Assembly (NCBI RefSeq): GCF_014646815.1
Contig: NZ_BMNZ01000004.1
Coordinates: forward strand, 150,437 to 214,436
Source of the DNA: Terrabacter tumescens
Lineage (GTDB): Bacteria; Actinomycetota; Actinomycetes; Actinomycetales; Dermatophilaceae
Reading direction: 5' to 3'
DNA: 64,000 nt
Part shown: piece after piece, positions 42,395 to 51,538 of the stretch
Layout of the letters: each line of letters begins with the position of its first letter
How positions within the stretch are numbered: the stretch's first letter is position 1
Translations under genes and position numbers: made by a program
Notes under the pieces: generated by a model
What the model saw: the letters and a program-made list of their open reading frames with translations, nothing else
Told to the model about the DNA's origin: nothing
Databases searched by the model: none

Positions 42395-43441
42395 ATGGCC
42401 AAGGTCGTCCTGGTCACGGGGGTGTCTCGCTACCTCGGTGGTCTCTACGCCCGACGGTTGTCGACCGACCCGTCCATCGAGCGGATCCTCGGGGTCGACG
42501 TCGTGCCCCCCAAGCACTCGATCGGCCGCGCCGAGTTCGTACGGGCCGACATCCGCAACCCGATGATCGGCCGGATCATGGCGCAGGCCGAGGTCGACAC
42601 GGTCGTGCACATGAACGTCATCGCGACCCCCAAGGACACGGGCGGGCGGGTGACGCAGAAGGAGATCAACGTCATCGGCACGATGCAGCTGCTCGCTGCG
42701 TGCCAGAAGTCCGAGTCGGTGCGGCGCCTCGTCGTGAAGTCCTCCGCGGCCGTCTACGGCTCGTCCCCGCGCGACCCCGCGATGTTCACCGAGGACATGA
42801 ACCCCAAGACCCTGCCGCGCACCGGCTTCGGCAAGGACTCGGTCGAGGTCGAGGGCTATGTCCGCGGCTTCTCCCGGCGCCGTCCCGACGTGGAGATCAC
42901 GATGCTGCGCCTGGCCAACGTCGTCGGGCCGAGCATCCACACCGCCATCACCGACTACTTCGCGCTGCCGCTCGTGCCCATCCCGCTCGGCTACGACGCC
43001 CGCTTCCAGTTCGTCCACGAGGACGACGCGACGGCCGCCATGATCCTCGCGACCACCGGGCCGCCCGCCGGCATCGTCAACGTCGCGGGCGACGGCTTCC
43101 TCACCGTCACCCAGTGCACGGCGATCGCCCGACGCCCCGTGGTGCCGGTGCCGCTGCAGGCCGCAGGCGTCATCGGCAACATCGTCCGGCGCAGCGGCTT
43201 CGCGGACTTCTCCTCCGACCAGCTGACCTTCCTCGCCTTCGGTCGAGGCCTCGACACGGCCCGGATGCGCTCGGTGCTCGAGTTCGAGCCGCACTTCACG
43301 ACCCGGGAGGCGTTCGAGGACTACGCCCGCCACCTGCGTCCCGCCGTGCCGGGGGTCGAGGGTGTCGGCGAGGTCGTCAGCGACGCCGCGGGCGGCACCG
43401 CCGCAGCGCTCTCCCGAGTCTTCGACAGGATCCAGCCGTGA
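42395..43441 (+). CDS. NAD-dependent epimerase/dehydratase family protein (galE2-like)
   Basis: 348 residues, extended SDR. The N-terminus VVLVTGVSRYLGGLYARRL is a variant of GxxGxxG. VKSSAAVYGSSPRDPAMF near residue 115 and TMLRLANVVGPSIHTAITDYF near 170 are conserved in the group next to the acyltransferase (Rv0501-like). The canonical YxxxK catalytic pair is not evident: the matching region reads TGFGKDSVEVEGYVRGF, so it may bind NAD without normal epimerase chemistry. AGGAGGA precedes the ATG. Its last 4 nt overlap the acyltransferase gene, so the two form an operon, probably for envelope lipid or glycan metabolism. Confidence 0.88.
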   Translation: MAKVVLVTGVSRYLGGLYARRLSTDPSIERILGVDVVPPKHSIGRAEFVRADIRNPMIGRIMAQAEVDTVVHMNVIATPKDTGGRVTQKEINVIGTMQLLAACQKSESVRRLVVKSSAAVYGSSPRDPAMFTEDMNPKTLPRTGFGKDSVEVEGYVRGFSRRRPDVEITMLRLANVVGPSIHTAITDYFALPLVPIPLGYDARFQFVHEDDATAAMILATTGPPAGIVNVAGDGFLTVTQCTAIARRPVVPVPLQAAGVIGNIVRRSGFADFSSDQLTFLAFGRGLDTARMRSVLEFEPHFTTREAFEDYARHLRPAVPGVEGVGEVVSDAAGGTAAALSRVFDRIQP

Positions 43442-45378
43442 CCGCCGACCCTAGCAAGGCCGCCGCGCAGCAGACCCCCGCCGACGGGACGCCGGAGACC
43501 GGGACGACCGCCGCTGCCGCGCAGAAGCCGGCTGCCCGCGAGGCCGCGACGTCCAAGAAGTCCACCGCCAAGAAGTCCACCGCGAAGAAGTCCACCGCGA
43601 AGAAGTCCACCGCGAAGAAGCCCACCGCGAAGAAGGCGACCGCCACGAAGGCCGCTGCGAAGAAGGCGACCGCCACGAAGGCCGCTGCGAAGACGCCGAA
43701 GAAGCAGGCGACGACGAAGCCCTCGTCAGCCAGGAAGAAGAAGCCGCGGACGGGCACGAGCGCGACGACGAAGCCGGCCGCGCAGGAGGCCGCGACCGCA
43801 GCGACCTCGGCGACTCCAGCGACCCCAGCGAACTCGGCGACGACGACGGCCGTCCGACCCGCGCGAGGCGCGTTCGCCGCGGGGGCGGCCCGGGCCTCGG
43901 GCGAGCGCCGGCGCCGCAGCGGCACGCCCCTCATCCCGACGGCGCCGGTCGAGCTCAGCGCGGCCCGACGGACGGCCGTCGGTGCGCCCCCGTCCGCCGA
44001 CGAGGTCGTCGTGGCTGCCGTGACCGAGGGCCCGACGGAGCCCGAGACCGCCGAGCGCCGTGCGCCGGCCACGCCCGGACGTGAGTCGGCCGGACCCGAG
44101 TCCCGAGAGCCGGGCAAGCCCGTAGAGACCCTAGAGACCGTCGAGACCGTCGGGCTCACCGACTCGGACGAGCCCTCGGACGCCCTGCCGGCCGAGCCCA
44201 CCCCGCCCCGCCGGCCCAGCCGGGCCTCGATGCGCTCGACGCGCCGCACGGCCAACGGTGAGCCGACCCGCCTGCGCGCGGTCCCTACGGTCGAGACGTC
44301 CGCGCCGGCCGACGACAGCCACGTCGCAGACGTGGGCACACGGCATACGCAGGCCTCGGAGGCGAGGGGGCGTGAGCACGCGCTCACGTCCGGACTGCAG
44401 TCGCGCGCGGAGAAGCTCGTCGGCGCCGTGCTCGAGGGCGCCGAGTTCTCCTCGGAGTCGCGGCCCGGCCCGACCGAGCTCGTCGAGCTGGCCGTCAACG
44501 TCCTGCGCGCCGCCGCGACATCGGCCGGGGTGCCCGCCGAGGAGGCCGAGCGCCAGGTCGCCGAGACGCTCGCCTACCTGCGCCGCCGGCTGACCGGCGA
44601 CTACGTCGTCGACGAGTTCGGCTTCGACGAGGACTACACCGTCAACGTGCACCTGCCGCTCCTGCGGCCCTTCTACAAGAAGTGGTTCCGCGTCGAGGTG
44701 CGTGGCATCGAGAACATCCCCGACGAGGGCGGCGCGCTCGTCGTGGGCAACCACTCGGGCACCATCGCGATGGACTCGCTCATGACCCAGGTCGCCGTCT
44801 ACGACGAGCACCCGCGCCACCGCCACCTGCGGATGCTCGGCGCCGACCTCGTCTTCCAGATGCCGTTCGTCGGCACCATGGCGCGGCGCTCGGGCACGAC
44901 CCTCGCGGCGAACTCCGACGCGGAGCGCCTGCTCGGCAGCGGCGCGCTCGTCGGCGTCTGGCCCGAGGGCTTCAAGGGCGTCGGCAAGCCGTTCAGCGAG
45001 CGCTACAAGCTGCAGCGCTTCGGTCGCGGCGGCTTCGTCTCCGCGGCCCTGCGCGCCGGCGTGCCGATCGTGCCGGTGTCGATCGTCGGCGCCGAGGAGA
45101 TCTACCCGATCCTCGGCAACATGCCGGCGGTCGCGCGCCTGCTCGGGCTGCCGTACGCCCCGATCACGCCGACGTTCCCGCTGCTCGGACCGCTCGGGAT
45201 GGTGCCGCTGCCGAGCAAGTGGCTCATCGAGTTCGGGCCGCCCATCGAGACCACGAGCTTCGGCCCCGACGCGGCCGACGACCCGATGCTCGTCTTCGAC
45301 CTCACCGACCAGGTGCGCGAGACGATCCAGCAGACGCTCTACAGCCTGCTCATGCAGCGCAAGTCCGTCTTCCTCTGA
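43438..45378 (+). CDS. Lysophospholipid acyltransferase family protein with histone H1-like N-terminal region
   Basis: 646 residues. Residues about 35-110 are Lys/Ala/Thr repeats (KKSTA five-residue units at 43552-43630, then AKKATATKA units), followed by an Ala/Thr/Pro-rich disordered stretch to about 330. The C-terminal third is a PlsC-type acyltransferase: VVGNHSGTIAMD (HxxxxD catalytic motif) near residue 440, VWPEGFKGVGKPFSERYKLQRFGRGGF near 505 and VPIVPVSIVGAEE. It esterifies lysophosphatidate or a related lipid. The GTG overlaps the epimerase stop. The lysine-rich half is far longer than in Rv0502-type relatives and could tether the enzyme to DNA or anionic membrane. Confidence 0.88.
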   Translation: MTADPSKAAAQQTPADGTPETGTTAAAAQKPAAREAATSKKSTAKKSTAKKSTAKKSTAKKPTAKKATATKAAAKKATATKAAAKTPKKQATTKPSSARKKKPRTGTSATTKPAAQEAATAATSATPATPANSATTTAVRPARGAFAAGAARASGERRRRSGTPLIPTAPVELSAARRTAVGAPPSADEVVVAAVTEGPTEPETAERRAPATPGRESAGPESREPGKPVETLETVETVGLTDSDEPSDALPAEPTPPRRPSRASMRSTRRTANGEPTRLRAVPTVETSAPADDSHVADVGTRHTQASEARGREHALTSGLQSRAEKLVGAVLEGAEFSSESRPGPTELVELAVNVLRAAATSAGVPAEEAERQVAETLAYLRRRLTGDYVVDEFGFDEDYTVNVHLPLLRPFYKKWFRVEVRGIENIPDEGGALVVGNHSGTIAMDSLMTQVAVYDEHPRHRHLRMLGADLVFQMPFVGTMARRSGTTLAANSDAERLLGSGALVGVWPEGFKGVGKPFSERYKLQRFGRGGFVSAALRAGVPIVPVSIVGAEEIYPILGNMPAVARLLGLPYAPITPTFPLLGPLGMVPLPSKWLIEFGPPIETTSFGPDAADDPMLVFDLTDQVRETIQQTLYSLLMQRKSVFL

Positions 45379-45401
45379 CGGGGCCGGCCCGCTCCGGCCG
45401 G

Positions 45402-46652
45402 TCAGGGCAGCAGCGTCGGCAGGATCGTGGTGGGCGCGAGCTTCGTCGGCAGGGTGGGGACCCCGAGCGTCACCGACGGCAGCGGGATCGTCGCGCCGGG
45501 CAGGGTGATCCCGCCACCGCCGACCCCGATGGTCGACGACGTGACTCCCACGCCGGGCAGGCTCACCGTCGCGCCGGGCAGCGTGACACCGCCCCCACCG
45601 ACGCCGACGGACGAGGACGTCACCCCGACACCGGGCAGGTTGATCGTGCCCCCGGGCAGCGTGACGCCGCCGGTGACCGAGACGCCCGGCAGCCCACCAC
45701 CGGCGGGCGTCGACGTCGCGGGCGGGCGCGGGGCGGTCGTGGTGGGGCGCAGGGTCGCGCCACGGGACGGCTGTGTGCCCGGGGCGGACGTGCCGCTACC
45801 CGGGCTCGTGGGCGTGACCGTCCCGGTCAGCCCGGCGAGCAGCTGCCTCGCCGCCGTCGCGCGCTCACCGCAGGCGCCGCACTCGGCCAGGCCCCGCAGG
45901 GTGGCGACCTCGCCGGCCCCCAAGAGGTCTCGCAGGCGTTGCCAGGCCGGCAGCGACGGCGCCGGCACTCGTGGCCGCATCGCGTCGACCTGCGGGATGG
46001 CCCGCGTGTAGAAGTCGGACAGCTCGGTCAGGGCATCGGCGCGCTGCTCCGTGCGGTAGACCTCCATGAGGATCGTCTGCGCGCGGCCGGCAGCGTCGGT
46101 CGCCGCGTCGTATGCCGTGTCGAGGTCGTGCGTGGACGGGGAACCCCCGTCGAGCAGCTCGCGCGCCTCGGTGATGTGCTCCTGCGCCTGCGCGAGGTAG
46201 GTCAGACCCTCGTCGTAGCGGGAGCCCGCGAGCTGGATCGCCGCCCGGTCGAGCAGCTGCTTGACGCCGTAGAGGGCGTCGCCCGGCACCGCCGACCGGG
46301 ACGCGAACCCGAGGGCGCCGCCGATGACGAGGATGCTGGCGGCGGCCGCGGCGACGAGCTTGAGCGGCCGGGCCGCAACGCGCAGCACCGACACCGACGC
46401 GCCGCTGGAGCCGTCGTCACCCGACGGGACGGGCGCGATCGGCGGGACGGGGGCTGCCGCGCTCCCGTCGTCGTCGAGCAGACGGGCGCGAAGGTCGGAG
46501 ACGAACTCGGCGCGCGGTGCGAGGCCCGCCTGGTCGACGGCCTGGACGGCGTGGAGCACGGCGACGAGCTCGAGGATGCCCGGCTCGGACACGGGCTCGC
46601 CGTCGAGGGCGCGCTGGAGCAGCTCGCCGTCGGCGTTCGCACCGAGGTCCAT
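45402..46652 (-). CDS. DUF5667 membrane protein, RsbN-like anti-sigma factor
   Basis: 416 residues. Residues 1-90 are a cytoplasmic helical region (LLQRALDGEPVSEPGILELV, FVSDLRARLL). A single transmembrane helix lies near 95-117 (KLVAAAAASILVIGGALGF). The DUF5667 domain follows outside (AVPGDALYGVKQLLDRAAIQLA to about residue 260), then a Pro/Thr/Gly low-complexity tail with repeated LPGVGVTSS-VGVGGGG units. Placed directly downstream of a BldN-type sigma gene, it matches RsbN, which binds BldN in Streptomyces. GGAGG precedes the ATG by 4 nt. It converges on the acyltransferase gene with a 23-bp gap. The 370-bp gap upstream (46653-47022) shows no gene. Confidence 0.85.
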   Translation of the reverse strand: MDLGANADGELLQRALDGEPVSEPGILELVAVLHAVQAVDQAGLAPRAEFVSDLRARLLDDDGSAAAPVPPIAPVPSGDDGSSGASVSVLRVAARPLKLVAAAAASILVIGGALGFASRSAVPGDALYGVKQLLDRAAIQLAGSRYDEGLTYLAQAQEHITEARELLDGGSPSTHDLDTAYDAATDAAGRAQTILMEVYRTEQRADALTELSDFYTRAIPQVDAMRPRVPAPSLPAWQRLRDLLGAGEVATLRGLAECGACGERATAARQLLAGLTGTVTPTSPGSGTSAPGTQPSRGATLRPTTTAPRPPATSTPAGGGLPGVSVTGGVTLPGGTINLPGVGVTSSSVGVGGGGVTLPGATVSLPGVGVTSSTIGVGGGGITLPGATIPLPSVTLGVPTLPTKLAPTTILPTLLP

Positions 46653-47022
46653 GGCGCCTCCTTCCTCTCTCGCGTCCATCGTCTCTGTCTTGCGTCTGTC
46701 GGGTCGTGCGTCGTGCCACCAGGGGCCGGTCAGCGCGGGAAGGGTCTCCCCACCTGGCCGGGCGGCCGAGGGGTGCCCGCCACACGGCATACGCCCTCGG
46801 GCACGACACGGCCGACGAGCCGGAGAGCGGCCCGGTCCACAGCGAGGGGTGGGTGGTGCAGGTCGTCGCGCAGGGGCCGGAGCACCGTCGTCGCTGCCAC
46901 CCCGCCACCTGCGTTCACGCGTTCCACGGAGGCACCGGTCGGCGCTCCGAGCGTCGGGGCGGGCCCACACGCGCCGTCCCTACGTCGTGAGAACGACGCG
47001 GGTGCCGGCTGGGTTACGCGGA

Positions 47023-47901
47023 TCACAGCTCGACTCCGTCCAGGGCCTTGCGCAGGGCGCGCGTCGCCCGCAGCTGCAGCTGCTTGACCGCGCCCTCGGA
47101 CTTGCCGAGCACCCGCGCCGTGTCGGCGAGGCTGAGTCCCTGCAGGAAGCGCAGGGTGATGCACTCGGCCTGGTCGGAGCCGAGCTCGCGGATCGCCGAG
47201 ACGAGCCGCTCGTCGCGCAGCCGCGTCAGCACCTCCGTGTCGGGGGCGTCGACGCGCTCGTCGGCGTCGCGCATGTCGGCGGTCGCCACCTCGAAGCGGA
47301 ACTTCGCCGACTTCACGTGGTCCGCGATGAGGTTGCGCGCGATGGTGACGAACCAGGCCGCGATGTCCTTGCCCTGCCAGGTGAACGAGTCGATCCGGCG
47401 CATCGCCCGCAGGAAGGTCTCGGACGTGAGGTCCTCGGCCAGGGCGCGGTTGGCGACGCGGACGAGGACGTAGCGGAAGACCGTGTCGACGTAGACGTCG
47501 TAGAGCTGCGCGAACGCCTCCTTGTCGCCGCCCTGGGCGAGCTCGACGAGGGCGGCGATGCGGGCTTGCTCGTCGGCGTCGCGCTCGGGGTGGCGCCGCG
47601 GTCCGGCGCCGGGGGAGGACGGCCCGGCCCGAGTGAGCTCGGCGCCCTCGGCGCCCTCGTTGGCCAAGGCCGCCCAGACGGCATCGAACGCCGAGCGCCA
47701 CGTGGGCAGCACAGGCCGGTGGGCGAGTCCGGGGGCACCGGCGAGGCCGGGGAGAACGAGGGCCGGCAGAGCGAGCGGGAGGGCGCCGGGCACGACGTGC
47801 GTGACACCTGTGCGGGCAGCGCCGAACGGCACTCGCGCCGGGCTCGTTCCCGGTGCGGTGACAGGTCGGTGCCGGTGGCCCGGCGTCCTGTTCGCGCGCA
47901 T
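47023..47901 (-). CDS. RNA polymerase sigma factor, BldN-like ECF type with N-terminal extension
   Basis: 292 residues. Region 2 is FAQLYDVYVDTVFRYVLVRVANRALAEDLTSETFLRAMRRI near residues 135-175 and region 4 is LRFLQGLSLADTARVLGKSEGAVKQLQLRATRALRKAL at the end. About 115 residues precede region 2, much longer than usual for ECF sigmas. Streptomyces BldN is likewise made with an N-terminal pro-sequence removed by proteolysis. The next gene encodes an RsbN-like anti-sigma factor, and glutaredoxin, rex and hem genes lie divergently, the same neighbourhood as bldN. CAGACT 7 nt before the ATG suggests a leaderless start. Confidence 0.88.
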   Translation of the reverse strand: MRANRTPGHRHRPVTAPGTSPARVPFGAARTGVTHVVPGALPLALPALVLPGLAGAPGLAHRPVLPTWRSAFDAVWAALANEGAEGAELTRAGPSSPGAGPRRHPERDADEQARIAALVELAQGGDKEAFAQLYDVYVDTVFRYVLVRVANRALAEDLTSETFLRAMRRIDSFTWQGKDIAAWFVTIARNLIADHVKSAKFRFEVATADMRDADERVDAPDTEVLTRLRDERLVSAIRELGSDQAECITLRFLQGLSLADTARVLGKSEGAVKQLQLRATRALRKALDGVEL

Positions 47902-48044
47902 CGGGGACAGTCTGTCTGAATGCGCGACGACATGGGACCTCCACGACCTTTTGTGGCCCACCCGACGCCTACGACTGGTGGCCCACCCGACGCATGCGGC
48001 CGGAGGAGGGGGTCGGGACGCGGGGCGCTGCCTACAGTGGAGTC

Positions 48045-48353
48045 ATGAGCAGTGACCAGCCCACGGGTCCTTCCAGCGAGCCGCCCTCAGGGGTCCCAGG
48101 CGGTGCCGATCCGTCGTCGCCCCCTCGCGTGGTCCTGCTGGGCCGTCCCGGCTGCCACCTGTGCGACGAGGCGCGCGCTGTCGTCGCCCGGGTGGCCGGT
48201 GAGCTGGGTGTCGGCTGGCAGGAGCAGTCCGTCGACGACGACCCCGAGCTGCTGCGCCGCTACGCCGAGCAGATCCCCGTGACCTTCGTCGACGGTCGGC
48301 GCCACGACTTCTGGCGGGTCGACGAGGCCCGCCTCCGCGCCGCCCTGAGCTGA
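48045..48353 (+). CDS. Glutaredoxin family protein
   Basis: 102 residues, thioredoxin-like fold: VVLLGRPGCHLCDEARAVVARVA carries the CxxC pair (CHLC) near residues 39-42, and IPVTFVDGRRHDFWRVDEARLRAAL has the cis-Pro. The first 30 residues are a Ser/Pro/Gly-rich extension. The same gene lies before rex in Streptomyces. TACAGT at 48033-48038 is 6 nt before the ATG (leaderless). Confidence 0.88.
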   Translation: MSSDQPTGPSSEPPSGVPGGADPSSPPRVVLLGRPGCHLCDEARAVVARVAGELGVGWQEQSVDDDPELLRRYAEQIPVTFVDGRRHDFWRVDEARLRAALS

Positions 48354-48414
48354 GCCTTCGGGTGACCTGCCTCCGGGGCGCGTCCCATGCCGTGGTAGGC
48401 CGCCGAAGTCAACT

Positions 48415-48443
48415 TTGTGCATGGGTTCACAAACGTCTAGCCT
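48415..48443 (+). promoter_or_regulatory. Rex operator overlapping the rex-hem promoter
   Basis: 48415-48432 reads TTGTGCATGGGTTCACAA, one base from the Rex consensus TTGTGAA-N4-TTCACAA. Its first six bases are also the -35 element (TTGTGC). The -10 TAGCCT (48438-48443) follows after 17 bp. Rex bound here would block polymerase directly and release at high NADH/NAD+, giving autoregulation of rex-hemACD as in Streptomyces. Confidence 0.88.
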
Positions 48444-48510
48444 GAACTGGTCCCCACGTGCTCCGCGTCCGGGGAGAAACGCCTCTTTTGAGAGGAGCCG
48501 GTGAGCAAGA

Positions 48511-49194
48511 GTGTCCGCCGACCCTGCACTGCGTCGCGAGATCCCCGACGCAACCGTCGCGCGGCTCCCCGAGTACCTCCGAACGCTCTCCCGCCTCGCT
48601 GAGGACGGCGTCCTGTCGGTCTCGTCCGAGGAGCTGGCCGCCGAGGTCGGGGTGCGCTCCGCGCAGCTGCGCAAGGACCTCAGCCACCTCGGCTCCTACG
48701 GCGTCCGCGGCGTCGGCTACGACGTCGAGACGCTCGCCCTCGAGATCTCCCGGGCCCTCGGCCTGACCGAGGACTGGCCGGTCGCCATCGTCGGCATGGG
48801 CAACCTCGGCCACGCGCTCGCCTCCTACTCCGGCTTCGTCACCAAGGGATTCCGCATCGTCGGGCTCTACGACGACGACCCGGCGCTCGCCGACGAACGC
48901 GTCGTCGGGGTGGCGATCCGTCCGCTCGCCGAGCTGAGCGCCCACCACGCCGTCGACCCGATCGCCATCGGCGTCATCGCGACGCCGGCCCCGGCCGCCC
49001 AGGCCGTCTGCGACGCCCTCGTCGGCGCCGGCATCAGCTCGATCCTCAACTTCGCACCGGCCGTGCTGTCCGTGCCCAGCGGCGTGGACGTACGCCGTGT
49101 CGACCTCTCGACGGAGCTGCAGATCCTCGCCTTCCACGCCCAGCGCAAGTCGCTCGCGGCGGGCGCCCTCCGTTCGGCGGTGGTGGTCCCGTGA
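48511..49194 (+). CDS. rex: Redox-sensing transcriptional repressor Rex
   Basis: 227 residues. The N-terminal winged helix (IPDATVARLPEYLRTLSRLAEDG, LAAEVGVRSAQLRKDLSHLGSYGVRGVGYDV) recognises the ROP operator. The Rossmann domain starts VAIVGMGNLGHALASY near residue 91 and binds NADH; the C-terminal helix (AFHAQRKSLAAGALR) swaps between subunits. The GTG start at 48511 is the only one giving the full N-terminus, but AGGAG is 14 nt away, so initiation is poorly defined. A GTG at 48501 is better placed but out of frame. The stop overlaps hemA by 4 nt. Confidence 0.95.
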   Translation: MSADPALRREIPDATVARLPEYLRTLSRLAEDGVLSVSSEELAAEVGVRSAQLRKDLSHLGSYGVRGVGYDVETLALEISRALGLTEDWPVAIVGMGNLGHALASYSGFVTKGFRIVGLYDDDPALADERVVGVAIRPLAELSAHHAVDPIAIGVIATPAPAAQAVCDALVGAGISSILNFAPAVLSVPSGVDVRRVDLSTELQILAFHAQRKSLAAGALRSAVVVP

Positions 49195-50573
49195 GCCTGC
49201 TCGTCATCGGCCTGTCCCACCACACCGCACCGCTCTCGGTGCTGGAGGCGCTCTCCGAGCGTCCCGACCGGGCCGAGGCCATCGCCGCCTCGGTGCTGAG
49301 CTCGGCCACCGCCACCGAGGCCGTCGTGCTCTCGACGTGCAACCGCCTCGAGGTCTACGCCTCGGTCCCGGCCTTCCACCCCGCCGTCGCGGCCATCGGC
49401 GAGGCGCTCGCGATCGCCGCCGGCATCGAGGAGCCCGAGGGCGCGCGTCCGGTCGCCGAGCTACCGCCGGGCGACCCGGCCGACGCGCTGGCCGCCCGCG
49501 CCGAGGCGCTCGCCGACCACCTCTACGTCCGCTACGACGACGCCGCCGTGGCCCACGCGTTCACCGTGGCCTGCGGGCTCGACTCGATGGCTGTCGGCGA
49601 GGCCCAGATCCTCGGCCAGATGCGCGACTCCCTCGCCGGAGCGCAGGGGCGCGGCCAGGTCGGCGAGTCGCTCAACGCGCTCTTCCAGGGCGCGCTGCGC
49701 GTCGGCAAGCGGGCGCACGCCGAGACCGACATCGACCAGCACAGCGTCTCGCTCGTGCAGATCGCGCTCGAGGAGGCCACCGCCGTTCTCGGCCCGCTCG
49801 TCGGTGCCTCCACGGCCGTCGTCGGCGCCGGCGGGATGAGCGGCCTGGCCGCCGCCACGGCGCGCCGTCAGGGAGTCGAGTCGCTGACCATCGTCAACCG
49901 CACGCCCGAGCGCGCCGAGCGCCTCGCCGTGACGACAAGCGGCACGGCCCGCCCGTGGGGCGAGCTGCCCGACGTCCTCGCCGAGAGCGACCTCGTCATC
50001 ACCTGCACCGGCGCCGTCGGGCACGTCATCACCGCCGAGATGCTCGCCGAGAGCGCAGCCCGCCGCGACGGTCGCCCGCAGGTCGTCGTCGACCTCGCCC
50101 TCCCGCGCGACGTCGAGCCCGTCGACTCCTGGTCCGAGCCCGTGCCCGGTGTCACCCTCGTCGACCTCCAGGCGCTCGGGCTGCTCCTCGAGGGCCGCGC
50201 CGACACGACCCAGGTCGTCCGGGTCCGCGAGCTCGTCACCGGTGAGGTCGCCGACTACCTGACGCGCCGGATGGAGAAGTCCGTCGCCCCGACGGTGGCC
50301 GCGCTGCGCGCCCGGGCCGCCGACCTCGTCGCCACCGAGATGGACCGCCTCGACCAGCGCCTGCCGGGTCTCGACGAGACCACCCGCGCCGAGGTGGGTC
50401 TCGCCGTGCACCGCATCGTCGAGAAGCTGCTCCACACGCCGACGATGCGCGTCAAGGAGTTCGCCATGGAGGGCAGCGGCGACGACTACGCCGCGGCCCT
50501 GCGCGAGCTGTTCGACCTCGAGCCCAAGGACGTCGCCAACGTGTCCACGCCCCCGAAGCGGGCCCAGCCATGA
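49191..50573 (+). CDS. hemA: Glutamyl-tRNA reductase
   Basis: 460 residues. The catalytic Cys50 is in [13 protein letters not shown]. The substrate-binding segment [21 protein letters not shown] follows near residue 140, the NADPH-binding Rossmann motif [17 protein letters not shown] near 205, and a C-terminal dimerisation helix completes the enzyme. It reduces glutamyl-tRNA(Glu) to glutamate-1-semialdehyde, the committed step of C5 tetrapyrrole synthesis. It is coupled to rex by GTGA and to hemC by ATGA, so heme entry is under redox control. Confidence 0.97.
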   Translation: MSLLVIGLSHHTAPLSVLEALSERPDRAEAIAASVLSSATATEAVVLSTCNRLEVYASVPAFHPAVAAIGEALAIAAGIEEPEGARPVAELPPGDPADALAARAEALADHLYVRYDDAAVAHAFTVACGLDSMAVGEAQILGQMRDSLAGAQGRGQVGESLNALFQGALRVGKRAHAETDIDQHSVSLVQIALEEATAVLGPLVGASTAVVGAGGMSGLAAATARRQGVESLTIVNRTPERAERLAVTTSGTARPWGELPDVLAESDLVITCTGAVGHVITAEMLAESAARRDGRPQVVVDLALPRDVEPVDSWSEPVPGVTLVDLQALGLLLEGRADTTQVVRVRELVTGEVADYLTRRMEKSVAPTVAALRARAADLVATEMDRLDQRLPGLDETTRAEVGLAVHRIVEKLLHTPTMRVKEFAMEGSGDDYAAALRELFDLEPKDVANVSTPPKRAQP

Positions 50574-51538
50574 CCGCCCTGCGCCTCGGCACGCGCCGCT
50601 CGGCCCTCGCCACCACCCAGTCCGGCTGGGTGGCCGACCGCCTGCGCGAGGCCGGCCACGAGGTCGAGATCGTCGAGATCACGACCGAGGGTGACGTGTC
50701 GGGCGAGCTCCTCACCGCCATCGGCGGCACGGGCGTCTTCGCCGCGGCCATCCGCCGGGCGCTGCTCGACGGCCGCATCGACGTCGCCGTCCACTCGCTG
50801 AAGGACCTCCCGACGGCTCCCGAGCCGGGCCTCGTCGTCGCTGCCGTCCCGGTGCGCGAGGACAGCCGCGACGTGCTCGTGGCCCGCGACGGCCTGACGC
50901 TCGGCGAGCTGCCCGCCGGCTCGGTCATCGGCACCGGCTCGCCCCGCCGCACGGCCCAGATCGCCGCGCTCGGGCTCGGTGTCGACATCCGGCCGATCCG
51001 CGGAAACGTCGACACGAGAATCGGATTCGTCTCCTCGGGCGTGCTCGACGCCGTCGTCCTGGCCCGGGCGGGTCTCGCTCGCCTAGGCCGCCTCGGCGAG
51101 GCCACCGAGATCATCGACCCCATCCAGGTGCTGCCCGCCCCCGGGCAGGGGGCCCTGGCCGTCGAGTGCCGCTCCGACCGCGACGACGTCGTGTCCGCGG
51201 TCTCGGTGCTCGACGACCCCGACACCCGGACCTGCGTCATCGCCGAGCGGTCGCTCCTCTCGACGCTCGAAGCCGGGTGCACCGCTCCCGTCGGGGCGCT
51301 CGCCGAGGTCGTCGAAGGCGACGACGGCCTCGAGCTGTCGCTGCGTGCCTTCGCCGGCACGGAGGACGGCAGCGTCGAGCTGCGCCGCTCGCTCGTCGGG
51401 CCCTACGACGAGCCGGAGGACCTCGGCTCGCGGCTCGCCCGGATCCTGCTGGAGGACGGCGCCGCCGACCTCCAGGTCGCCACGTCAGCTGGACCTGTCC
51501 CAGACCACGCCCCACACCAACCGGAGCAAGTTTCGTGA
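50570..51538 (+). CDS. hemC: Porphobilinogen deaminase (hydroxymethylbilane synthase)
   Basis: 322 residues. [18 protein letters not shown] at the start, catalytic Asp79 in HSLKDLPT, the Arg-rich [10 protein letters not shown] near residue 121, and Cys237 in [11 protein letters not shown], which carries the dipyrromethane cofactor. It condenses four porphobilinogens to hydroxymethylbilane. ATGA overlap with hemA and GTGA overlap with hemD show tight coupling. Length is normal. Confidence 0.97.
   Translation: MTALRLGTRRSALATTQSGWVADRLREAGHEVEIVEITTEGDVSGELLTAIGGTGVFAAAIRRALLDGRIDVAVHSLKDLPTAPEPGLVVAAVPVREDSRDVLVARDGLTLGELPAGSVIGTGSPRRTAQIAALGLGVDIRPIRGNVDTRIGFVSSGVLDAVVLARAGLARLGRLGEATEIIDPIQVLPAPGQGALAVECRSDRDDVVSAVSVLDDPDTRTCVIAERSLLSTLEAGCTAPVGALAEVVEGDDGLELSLRAFAGTEDGSVELRRSLVGPYDEPEDLGSRLARILLEDGAADLQVATSAGPVPDHAPHQPEQVS

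Noticed and set aside
48501-48512. GTG at 48501 as the rex start
   Set aside because: It opens a different frame that lacks any Rex sequence.
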